Positions 1 to 9,959 of a DNA stretch of 64,000 nucleotides are shown piece by piece. Source of the stretch: Burhinus oedicnemus. Taxonomy: Eukaryota; Chordata; Aves; Charadriiformes; Burhinidae. Each line of letters begins with the position of its first letter. Within the stretch, counting starts at the first letter, position 1. A model generated the notes under the pieces. It saw nothing but the letters and a program-made list of their open reading frames with translations. It was not told the DNA's origin and did no database searches. Made by a program: the position numbers and the translations under genes. The stretch spans positions 138,301 through 202,300 of the forward strand of contig VFFE01005989.1 in the NCBI GenBank assembly GCA_008921705.1, read 5' to 3'.

Positions 1-2554
1 ATAATGCCCCGCACTTACAAGACCCATGAGTTGAAGAAGACTAAGTGGATTTTAGTACTTGTTAGGTCATTTGACGTGTTAATCTCTTTCATGCCACAAA
101 GAGAGAACTCTGGGTGAAATATACTGATACAAAAAGTAAGACTGGAGAATGAAAAGAGATCCTGTGTCAAAATTAGACTATAAGATAAATTTAGGTTAGC
201 AGAAGTAATTTACCCTTCTAGAATTTGGTTAGCATCTGTGATTTTTTTTTTTTTCCTCGCTTTCTGTGTAGAAAAATTACAGGCCTTGTACTTTTCAGAA
301 GACTCCTTATATCATATAATGCATGCTGTGAAATGACAAATCTTGTTGAAAGTGAAACTTATAAATTCTGAGTCAGTGAATGAGGACTGGGCAGAGGCAA
401 AAATAGTGTCAGCTCCTAGCTCATTTTTGTTATATCAGCTAGGAATTGGAAATTGCATTGTCTTGATCTTGGAGTGCAAAGACTGCTTTTAGTTTTCCAA
501 CTTAGACTCAAAATAAAAAACACCAAGATGAATTCTAGTCAGAGACCATACAAAATGCAGTATGTGTTATAAGTCACCTAAGGAAGAGTAAACACCTTCT
601 ACGAGATAGTAACATTTATACTAGGGTAATATTTGGGAGGAAAAATGTGTTCCTTTGAGGCACTTTTTATATTCGTGGAACTTTTCTTAAAATTCAAAGG
701 AGAAAAGCTAAATGTTTCCTCATAGTAATTAGTGTCTAACCTCACAGAAACCGATGATATTTGGAAGAATGAAGTTATTGTGTCATTATGGTACGTTTGT
801 TTTTGCTCTGGAACAGAAAGGGGTATTCGTATGAAATAGAAATCCTTCTTCTCTTTGACAGTTGTTCAGCAAGCAAACAGAAATGAGAAACTTCAGTTGA
901 CTAAACTGATCCTGGTAAACAAGGTTACTATGAATACAAAAATACCGTTCAGCTAAATCTGTGTTTTTCATTCTTACTGTAATTGCACTAGGAGTTTCAT
1001 GTGTAGTGGTGCATGTTCAGATATGTACTAAGATCAGATTACTTTCTTTTTTTAGTATATAGCTTATGTAGACATTATTCAGATGTGCTGTAAAATGACC
1101 ACAGGCACATATATCTGAAGCAGAAGATCAGGATGAGAAAGTGGTTTTGAAAATGAGATTTTAATAGAAAGGGGTTACAATGTCAATTGCAAGGAGATGT
1201 TAATACTGTGATATTATCAGGACTTCTGACTTCTTGAAAATAGATATTAATCTGTCTTACATTTTCAGGTTCATTTTATTCTATCTTATTTTCAGCAAAG
1301 TTATAGAAGCCTGAAAATACAAGGTTTTTTTCTTTATTTGCTCTGGCTAGACAGGGAGGGAGGAAAGGGTTAAAGGACAGAGCTGCTTAATGCTTCTTTG
1401 GCCCAATCACAGTCTTGAACTTAGTTACAGTCTGGTTTATATCCCTATTCTAGAATCTTGCATATTATCATAAATTTCATAAATTTTTGAGAAGGAAGCC
1501 TTTTTTTTTTTTTTTTTAGCCGTTACTGCACAATGCCAGAAATGTAAGCGGTTTGATACATCAGGTATCTGTTTTAAAAAATATACCCCAAATATCTCAT
1601 GTATCTTTGCAATTTCAAATCCTAGGGCAAATTATCAGATAAAACATCGTTTTGATTCCAGATTCTTTTTTTGGTCATTTGCAACATGGTGGAGGATAAT
1701 ATAGAAACAATTTTGTACAGCACTTACATGGTCTATAAAATCTCCCTTGTAATATATAGTTTCATGACTGTGTTAATTTTTGTACAGCTCATGCTTCTCA
1801 GTCTTTGTTCAACTGAGGCTCTTAAAGGAAGTTATTTTAATGAAATGACAGATCCTTACATGGGACTGGGTCTGTTTATAATATACTTACTACAATATAT
1901 GTCAAATAGATGTTTAGACACTTCTGTTATTTATGTTTACAGAAGCATACTTAAGATGTAAACATACATAATGTGAAATAAAAGGAAAGTTACTGCTTTG
2001 CACCAGTGTTAAGAAAGGATTGTACTTTTACAGAAAATACCAGATTGTGTTTTATCAAAGGAGTATTCACCTTGAAGTAAAATGAAAATTAGTCGTAAAA
2101 TCACTCATCAATATTTGTGATTTCAAGACATGTTTTTACTTTCTAGATTTTTTCCCCCTTTTGTTATCAAAAACCTGAAATTATATAATCAAAGACAAAA
2201 TTAAAAAATAAAACTTGTAAAAGTGTTAGTTTTTGCTTAGCAAGAGTAGTACGTAGAAAGCAGTTTAATAAATTTTAAGTCTGTGTCTCCCTGTCTGCAT
2301 AGGAAAGATTGCTATATAAAAATCTTCACAATAAAAGTAAAGAAGGTTCTCTATGGAAGTCTTATGGGCCAAGCACTTTTATGTTATTTGCAGAAATATT
2401 TATCTGGTTTTCTAGTTTGCCTTGACAACTGGTACATTGTACAGGAGAACAGAAATCCTGGAAGGAGAATTGATGTTGAATTGTTATGAATAGGCTAAAT
2501 CCTGTCAGATACTGAGCTTTTATATAAATAGGAAATTAAGTTTAGGATTTACAA

Positions 2555-2790
2555 ATCACAGTCACAGAATAGTTTAGGTGGTTGGGGACCTCTGGGGGTC
2601 ATTTGGTCCAATGCCCTGCCCAAAGCAGGGCAAACTTCCAAGTCTAATGTAATTTGGTGTTGGATCAGCTTGCTCAAGACATTGTCCAGATGAGTTTTGA
2701 ATGTCTCCAAGGATCCCCCAAACTCCAGGCACCCTTTTTCAATGTTTGACAATGTTCTTTGTGAATTTCTTTTTCCTAATACCTAATTAG
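2555..2790 (-). mobile_element. CR1 LINE, 3'-end fragment (antisense to PPP4R4)
   Basis: The left end CACAGAATAGTTTAGGTGG is the inverted CR1 3' terminus, followed by TTTGGTCCAATGCCCTGCCCAAAGCAGGG and, near the right end, ATGTCTCCAAGGATCCC. All are standard antisense CR1 3' sequences. It is diverged and 5'-truncated, with no coding capacity. Confidence 0.85.
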
Positions 2791-3394
2791 TTATTGAATA
2801 CTTCATTTTTTTTTTTTTGATCATGTTATTCTAATCCCTCACTCATGGAAGTTGGTAAATTTTTACTTCTGTTTTCAACCAATGCAAATTCAGACCAGCA
2901 GAGAACATTTTGGAATCTTGCACTGAAAATCATGTCACTTACGGGGTGGTTAACACTGTAATCCCCTGCAGCCATCCGTCAGAACTTGTAAAACTAAGTT
3001 ACGCAAAGCATGGACTTCAGTGATTGATTCAACAATGGCTACTTAGGAAATCATTTTTGTAAATCTATCTTCTCCTTTTCAAACTCCTTTGTGTTAATAT
3101 TCTCTTGGGGAACGTTCAGTGACTAACCTTCTTTCTTCATGCTGTAGAAGGAGCTGTAGTCCTTCATTCCCCTTCCAGATACAAATTTTCCTAATTCAGT
3201 ACCCAGGGACTTTTTAAACTTTTTTGTTCTTATTTTGCAGAATTTTTGCATTTTGCATTTTTAAAAATGCTTTTAAAGTTAAACTCAAATTGGCTTTTTA
3301 AACATCTACTTTAAGTAGTTAGGGTTTTTTAAATATAAGAAATCTTAATGTCTGCCCTGAGCTTGCAAACCTGGAAACACCTATCCTGAATATG

Positions 3395-4228
3395 AGAATC
3401 ATAGTATAGTTGTGGTGGGAACGGACCCCTGGAGATCCATCCAGTCCACCTCCCTGCTCAAAGCAGTGTCAATTAGAGCAATATATTCAGGCTCTTGCCC
3501 TGAACTCAGGATTTTGAATCCTAAGGATGGAGACTCCACCACCTGTCCGGGCAATTAATTCCAATGTTTGAGCACTCTGACATTGAAGAACTTTTTTTTA
3601 AGGTTTAAGTGGAGTTCCCTGTGTATTCAGTTTGTGCCTGCTGCCTCTTGTCCTGTCACTGGGCACCGCTGGGAAGAATCTGCCTCTCCTTTACTGCCTC
3701 ACATCAGATCTTATACATATTAAAAAAGGCCCCCAAGCCTGATCTTGAGACTAAAAATCCCTGTTGTCTAAGCTTCTGCTCAAATATTAGATGCTGTAAT
3801 ACCTTAATCATTTTATTAGCCCATTGATGGACTCAATCCTATCCGTCTGTGAATTTCTTGTGCTGAATAGAGAAGAATAATCACCTCCCTTGAGCTGCTG
3901 GTGATGCTATTCCTAGTGCAGCCCAGGATGCTGTAAGCCGCCTTTGCTACAAGGACCCATTGCCAGCTCCTGGTAAGCTTGGTGTCCATTGGACCTCCAG
4001 GTCCTTTCCTGCCAAGCTACTTTCCAGTTGACTGGCCCCCAGCCTGTTCTGGTGCATGGGGTTATTGCTCTGCAGCTGCAGGACTTGCATTTCCCGCTGG
4101 TGAACTTCATAAGATCCCTGTTGGTTTGTTTCTCCAGCTTGTTGAGGCAGCCCTGCCATCTGGTCTATCAATCCCTCCTCCTAGTTTCGCGTCATCTGCA
4201 TACTGGCTGAAGGGTGCACTCTGTCCCA
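3395..4228 (-). mobile_element. Older CR1 LINE, left part (split by a nested CR1)
   Basis: Runs from the inverted 3' terminus (GAATCATAGTATAG) through GTCCACCTCCCTGCTCAAAGC and the RT-coding antisense region (TGGTGCATGGGGTTATTGC, TCGCGTCATCTGCATACTGG) to 4228. There it breaks off in mid-element and resumes at about 4706. Confidence 0.85.
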
Positions 4229-4705
4229 TCATAGAATCACAGAATGGTTTAGGTTGGAAGGGACCTTAAATATCATCTAGTTCCAACCCCCTCGCCATGG
4301 TAAAGGACACCTCCCACTAGCCCTGGTTGCTCAAAGCCTCATCCAACCTGGCCTTGAACACTTCCAGGGATGGGGCCTCCACAGCTTCCCTGGGCAACCT
4401 GTTCCAGTACCTCACCACCCTCAGAGTGAAAAATTTCTTCCCGAGATCTAATCTAAATCTCCCCTCTTCCAGTTTGAAGCCATTACTCCTCATCCTATCA
4501 CTACATGCCCTTGTAAAAAGTCCCTCTCCAGCTTTCCTGTAGGCCCCTTTCAGATACTGGAAGGCTGCTATAAGGTCTTCCCGAAGCCTTCTCTTCTCCA
4601 GGCTGAACAACCCCAACTCTCTCAGCCTGTCTTCATAGGAGAGGTGCTCTAACCCTCTGATCATCTCCGTGGCCCTCCTCTGGACCTGCTCCAACAGGTC
4701 CATGT
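4229..4705 (-). mobile_element. Younger CR1 LINE nested in an older CR1
   Basis: Starts with a fresh inverted CR1 3' terminus (TCATAGAATCACAGAATGG) and runs about 477 bp to CCATGTC, the CR1 region encoding LLEQVQRRA. It retains a long open antisense frame covering the C-terminal RT tail ([31 protein letters not shown]). It interrupts the surrounding element, so it is the later insertion. CATC flanks it on both sides. Confidence 0.85.
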
Positions 4706-5085
4706 CATCCAGGTCATTAATGAAAACATTAAATGTTATTGCCCCTTGTGTAGACCTCTGAGGTAAACCACTAGTGACTGGCTGCCTTACCATTGATCAC
4801 AACCCTTTATGCTCTGTAGTTCAGCCAGTTTTCAGTCCATGTCACTTTTCAATTTATCTAGCTTGTACCTCATCAGTTTATCTATGAGGATATTATGGGA
4901 GACAATGTCAAAATCCTTGCTAAAATAAGTTAAACAACTTCCACTATCCAGGCCAGTCATCTTGTTGTAGAAGGCTGTCAGGTTGGTTGGTCAGGCATGA
5001 TTTTCCCCTGCATAAATCCAAGCATGACTACTCCCAGTCACTTTGTATGTTTGTAAATGGTTTCTAGGAGGATTTGCTCCAGTCT
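4706..5085 (-). mobile_element. Older CR1 LINE, right part
   Basis: Continues the element of 3395-4228: TCCAGGTCATTAATGAAAAC, then ACCACTAGTGACTGGC, then GAAGGCTGTCAGGTTGGT. All are successive upstream CR1 RT sequences in antisense. The right end is diffuse. Confidence 0.75.
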
Positions 5086-5778
5086 CAAAGCAGTCCCAAA
5101 TATAATGTAGACTTCATTTTATGAGGGTAGAAAAACCAAGGAAAACGAAACGCAGAGGCTAGAGGGAGGGGCTTAGTGCTATGCTCGTGCTTGAGAAGTA
5201 CCAGCTGTTCAGTGAGCCTTGTAGCTGGACCAGCTCTGGTACCACTGGCTGGTAGCGAGCAGCTGGCCTTGCAGTAAGTATTAGGACAGAAGTGTTCAGG
5301 TATGAGAGCTTTTCTCCCTGGTTGAGGATTCCCAGCATTGTAAGGTCACTGGGATCTCCTGTAGGATGAACTCAGAAGATGAGTCCTGAAGTTTTACATT
5401 TAAATATTATCTGCGTGGATTTTGCTAGCACAAAAGAGCTTGAGCTAAATTGCTTCTAAGTATAGGGCTCTGTTGAGTTCTTCTGTAGTTATCACTGTTA
5501 ATAAAGGAATAGAACCTTCATAATGTTGAGTTTACTGTGGCTATAAAGAAAAAATTTAGCATTTATTTTAATGTATTAGTACAAAAATGTCTAAATCTGA
5601 GCATTTAGCAATAATTCACTATAATCCTGAAGTCTTTAATATTTAAAGAAAATCTATGGTGCAGCTTCTTTGGTAGACATAGAAGAAAAATCTTCTGCAG
5701 TTGGAAAATTACAGGCTGCGTAGGTGTTGAAATGCCTCCTGCTTCACATTCTTAATTGGCAGCAAGCCAGACACTAAG

Positions 5779-5854
5779 CATTTCTGCTTTAAAGGGAAAT
5801 GCTCCCCTTTTCTTTGCATTTCTGCTTTAAAGGGAAATGCTCCCCTTTTCTTCA
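5779..5854 (+). repeat. 38-bp tandem duplication
   Basis: Two nearly identical 38-bp units (5779-5816 and 5817-5854), each starting CATTTCTGCTTTAAAGGG and ending CCCCTTTTCTT, followed by the start of a third (CATTTCTGAC). They differ only in the last bases. This is a simple local duplication in an intron. Confidence 0.9.
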
Positions 5855-7284
5855 CATTTCTGACTGGTAGAGTTGGTTGCATTTTTTAGCAGTTAGGATT
5901 TCTTCCATCTTGATACAAAATGAATAAAATTTTCAATAAAATAGCTTCTCTAGTTACCTTGACCTTTTGTGTTGTTACTGGATAATTCAAAAGTACGCAT
6001 CTCTTCCTTGCAAGTCGTGTTGTAAGAAGTTGTGCGCATAATCGACCCTGTGACTCTTCTCCACCCTGGGGGCTCTGGATTTCTCAGTTCAGCTTTAAAG
6101 CTTTGTTGGAATTAATTGTGATACTCAGAGAAATCTGTCATAAACATGAAAGGCTTTAATATTAATGGCTTCGCATTAGGTAATAAGATGGTTTTGAATA
6201 ATGCAAAAATATTGAAAGCTGTAAATAGATAAGTTACAATTCATTAATTTAAGTCCATTTTCAGTAGTTGACAGAATACTGTCCTTTCACCAAGTTTAGA
6301 TATTACTGGGAGACATGTTTTTATTGAGAGAGCTCATGCGTGTTTACCAAATAAGATTGCAGGGATGCTAATATTAAAATCAGTCTGAAAATCTGCAGTC
6401 TCCTCCATTCTTGCTGGTTTTGAATGGTATTACAACAAGGGCTTTTTAAGAAAATCACATTAGCTTAATTTTACATCAGTAGTAGTCTTAACAGAAGATT
6501 AAAAGACTACAAAAATACTGATATATTTTGTCAGTTGGATTACACACTGTATTGACAAATAATGCAGTATTGGATTAGTAATTTTCTGTATTCCTAAATG
6601 AAGGTAGATACCAAGAGAAAAAGATAACCTATATTCAAAAAATACAGGAAATGGTGATTTTTTTTTTATGCTCTGCCAAGCCTTTTCCTCTTGACTTGGA
6701 AATTATGTCTCTTAAATGTGTCTTGTTTTGAGCCTGTTGAGGTTTTTTTAAATTAGTATTTTGTTACTACAATCTGATATTGCGAAGTTCAGTGTATTTT
6801 TCTTACATCTATGTTGACCTCCATGCCCAGCTGTAATTTTATTTTTAAGGTAAATCTATAGGTGCAATACAGGTGAAGTCTCTGCTCTGGGAATGTATCC
6901 GAAATTTGCTCAGCAGGTCAAAAAAGTTGAAGCCCTGTTGACAGCAATGTTTGATAACCTCAGTACAGTGTTCACAGCTTTCTGCTTAATTGTTACTCAT
7001 CTTAGAATTGATGATAAATCCTCTGTTTGAATTATTTCTAATATTAGGTGCTTTCTAATATTTAAGGTGAAGATGGTTCATTACAAAAAAAAAAGAAAAA
7101 AAATACTCGTTCCTGGCATTTGTGGTGTGTAGCACCTGTTTGGAAAAGTTATTGCCATGATTTAGTTTGTGACAGATCCTTCTTGATTGCTCTGGAACTA
7201 GGGAAGTAAGAACGTTTTATTTTGTCCTAAATAACTTACATTACTGAGAAGCTATAATCACACAAGCAATTCTAAAGTTGTTAA

Positions 7285-7648
7285 TTCAAGCTCACACTGG
7301 ATGTTAGGAAAGCTTCTTCACGAAGAGGGTGGTGGGTCTGCAGACTAAACAATCCTAATTCCTTCAGCTGCTCCTCATAAGACATGTTCTCCAGACCCCT
7401 CACCAGCTTTGTTGCCCTTCTCTGGACGCGCTCCAGCACCTCAATGTCCCTCCCTGTGGCACCCAAAACTGAACACAGTACTCAAGCTGCGGCCTCACCA
7501 GTGCTGAGTACAGGGGCACCATCACTTCCCTCCTCCTGCTGGCCACACTATTCTTGATAGAGGCGAAGATGCCATTGGCCTTCTTGGCTAGCTGGGCACA
7601 CTGCTGGCTCCTGTTCAGCTGGCTTTTGACCAACACCCCCAGGTCTTT
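7285..7648 (-). mobile_element. CR1 LINE fragment with a short inverted end
   Basis: 7337-7648 is antisense CR1 (GCTGCTCCTCATAAGACATG, CTGAACACAGTACTCAAGC, GCTGGCCACACTATTCTTG). The left 45 bases (7285-7334, CTGGATGTTAGGAAAGC, AGAGGGTGGTG) are CR1 in the opposite orientation and from further 3' in the element. The canonical 3' terminus is missing. Confidence 0.8.
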
Positions 7649-9856
7649 TTGTATTTTGTTTTAATCCGAGCCTACGAAGTTCACGTATTAATATGTGAGA
7701 AATCAGTGGAGTACTTGCAGTGGTGAAGTTATGCATAAACATGAATTTTTGTAGGACTGAGCCTTGTAATGTGTTTCTGTGGGCAGGAGCCTTCCGTTCT
7801 TATAGTGTGGATACATGAAAAAGAGCTGGTCTTTGTGTCTGCCTTTATAGGTGGGAGAGGTATACAGGCACTTCAGGGGCACTATCCATCTCATCTGTTT
7901 AGGCTGGGATAAATTGCTTGTTATTGAATCCTATTTCTCTCTATTGATTTTAAAGGAAATTTTTATTATAGCCAGATACACACCATTTAAGATGACGTCA
8001 ATTCAATTATATATGCTTTAGACACATGCTGTCAAATTACAGGCACTCCATGTTATTATGTACAAAAAATGAGACATAGCTGCCATAGCAGGATTTACTT
8101 TTTCTGGGAAGGGCAGGTTTTGTTGTGGCGAGATTTTCCTATGTTAGGACCCTTATGCAGAGAGGTAGTTTGTTGTTGGCGAGTTAGGTAAGTACACCCA
8201 TCTGCAGGATGGAAAGCTGACACCGAAGTGAACTGGGGTGTGTGTGACTCTCCACCTTGCAAAAAGGATTTGAATTCCTAAATTCCTGCCTTCCAGCCTG
8301 TACTTAATCTTCCAGAACGTACTGCCTTCTAACGTGGAAAATTATCTTTGTGAGGATAGTGAAGAATACTTTCTTTCAAAGATACACTGAAATCACAGTT
8401 TGCTAAACAAAATTAAGTTAATGTTGGTGATACCTTATTGTTGTTTGATTTTTTTCACTGGGAAATTATAGACTGCAAAGAAAAAAAGTCTTTCCAGTAG
8501 GATATTACAATATTTCTGTTGGGGTATTTTAGTCTCTGTTGATTTTAACCGAAGCTTTTATTTTTGTTTCTTGCTTATTATGCAAACATATCCTCATTTT
8601 TAAGATCACATTTGTATGCATTTAACAAAACAGGTTTAAATTGGCCTACTTGATGCACCTATAATTTCATTTGATCTTCTGAAAGACATGAATGTTGAGG
8701 ATGATGTAGATCATTAATGGAATGTGTAGAGGTCTTCTCAGCTCTAAATGCTGCAGAAAGGCTTTGTCTCTTAACTGTGAATTCCCTAATTTGCTTCAGA
8801 GGCAGGACAAAACTGGAAGGTGGTTTTGCCAATCTACTGTCCCGTGACCAGTTTTTGTACCTAGTGCCCTTCCTCAGCTCATATGTTTCACTAAGAAAAC
8901 TTGGAATGACGGCGGGATGGGGACTCGTATATGGAAGTATTTGAACTTTGTTTTATGATGAATTTCTTCTAAAATTATGTGTATAATCATATTGCACATT
9001 TCATTGTAATGTCACACTAAGAAAAAATGCTTGCATGTGTACAGTTGAGCTTTGCGTGCTTATTTAAAAATAAGCTGCTTAGCTGCTGGAACAATTCTGA
9101 ATTTGTTTAGCAAAATGGATTTTATGCATTTCAACAGGAAAAAGGGTGTGTTGATGTTTAGTGGTATTTTTAATTTTGACATCCACACCCTTTCTGATTC
9201 TGTTCTAGAAGTTTATCCACTTGGGTGGTTTTTGTTTTCATTACATGCCTTTTCTTCATTGCTACCTACCGTTTCCCTTGCATTCTGCCATATTTTTTTC
9301 CCCCTTTCTCAATTGTGGGATAGCATTGAGAGAGACAGGATAAGGAGAAAGGTACAAGATCTGTAATCTAACCAAGTTTTTGTATCTTTCTTGTATCATG
9401 TATGTCAATATACATCTGGTTATGCATCTGACTGTTTTCCCTACAAAAAGGAGAAGATGGTAGATTTCTGTTAAAGTGTTGTACGTTGATTGTAGTTTTC
9501 ATCTATATCTTCTGTTTGTCCCCTTCCTATGCTTTATCACCTGTGTTGCTATAAAAGCTTCCAGAAAATCACTGCCTTGATCATCCAGTTTGAGAAGATC
9601 TTTCAAATCTTTTATATTTTTTCCAACATTACACTAAAAATTAGAACATTCCATATTAGAAATGATACATAACAGCTTTTATGGTTGATATTTTTTTATG
9701 TTGTTTTCTACTACATATTATATAAAAAAGTAATGCCTCTCAACTTACTATATGAATAACCTGGGTAGTGTGGATTTGTTGGGTTTTTTTAAATGAAAGC
9801 TGTGAGCTTGTAGCCATGGTAGAGAGTAATGTGCTGTATCTATATATTTTTGTAAG

Positions 9857-9959
9857 TTCTGGCCAGGATATTCAAGGAACAAGTGTGGTGGCAAATCTTC
9901 CAGTCCTGATGCGACAGAATCCTGCAGAAACACTTCGTCGGGTTTTACCAAAAATCAGA
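9857..9959 (+). CDS. PPP4R4: PPP4R4 coding exon a (residues 1-34)
   Basis: First PPP4R4 exon in the window. It begins with one base of a split codon, then reads [10 protein letters not shown] and [18 protein letters not shown], matching the N-terminal HEAT region of the human protein. The donor GTAAGT is strong and phase 0. The acceptor (TTTTTGTAAG) is weak for a constitutive exon. The alternative AG at 9865-9866 would remove SGQ and does not fit the human alignment as well. Confidence 0.93.

Larger units (their letters stand above)
1..9856. other. 3' part of an upstream PPP4R4 intron
   Basis: No PPP4R4 exon was found here; the protein segment before residue 1 (about 64 residues in human) is absent in all frames I read. 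It holds four CR1 loci (2555, 3395-5085 with a nested copy, 7285), a 38-bp tandem duplication at 5779, and poly-T tracts (1501-1517 and others). The rest is AT-rich unique-looking sequence with no recognisable gene. Confidence 0.75.

Noticed and set aside
4317..4793. 158-codon frame on the minus strand as a possible host gene
   Set aside because: It is the C-terminal RT tail of a nested CR1 and runs through the insertion junction.
9052..9366. 104-codon open frame in the upstream intron, containing DSIERDRI that faintly recalls the missing PPP4R4 N terminus (DLSDIERAV)
   Set aside because: Only three residues coincide, flanking residues do not match, and there is no suitable acceptor/donor pair.
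1..9856. Search for the upstream PPP4R4 exons (ERPVRRSLK, TPEEIERLTVDEDLSDIERAV in human)
   Set aside because: No matching segment was seen in any plus-strand frame, so these exons are taken to lie outside the window.
9867..9959. Alternative acceptor GGCCAG for exon a, starting at 9867
   Set aside because: It would drop SGQ, which aligns with human SAGQD. The upstream TAAG acceptor keeps the alignment, though RNA evidence would settle it.
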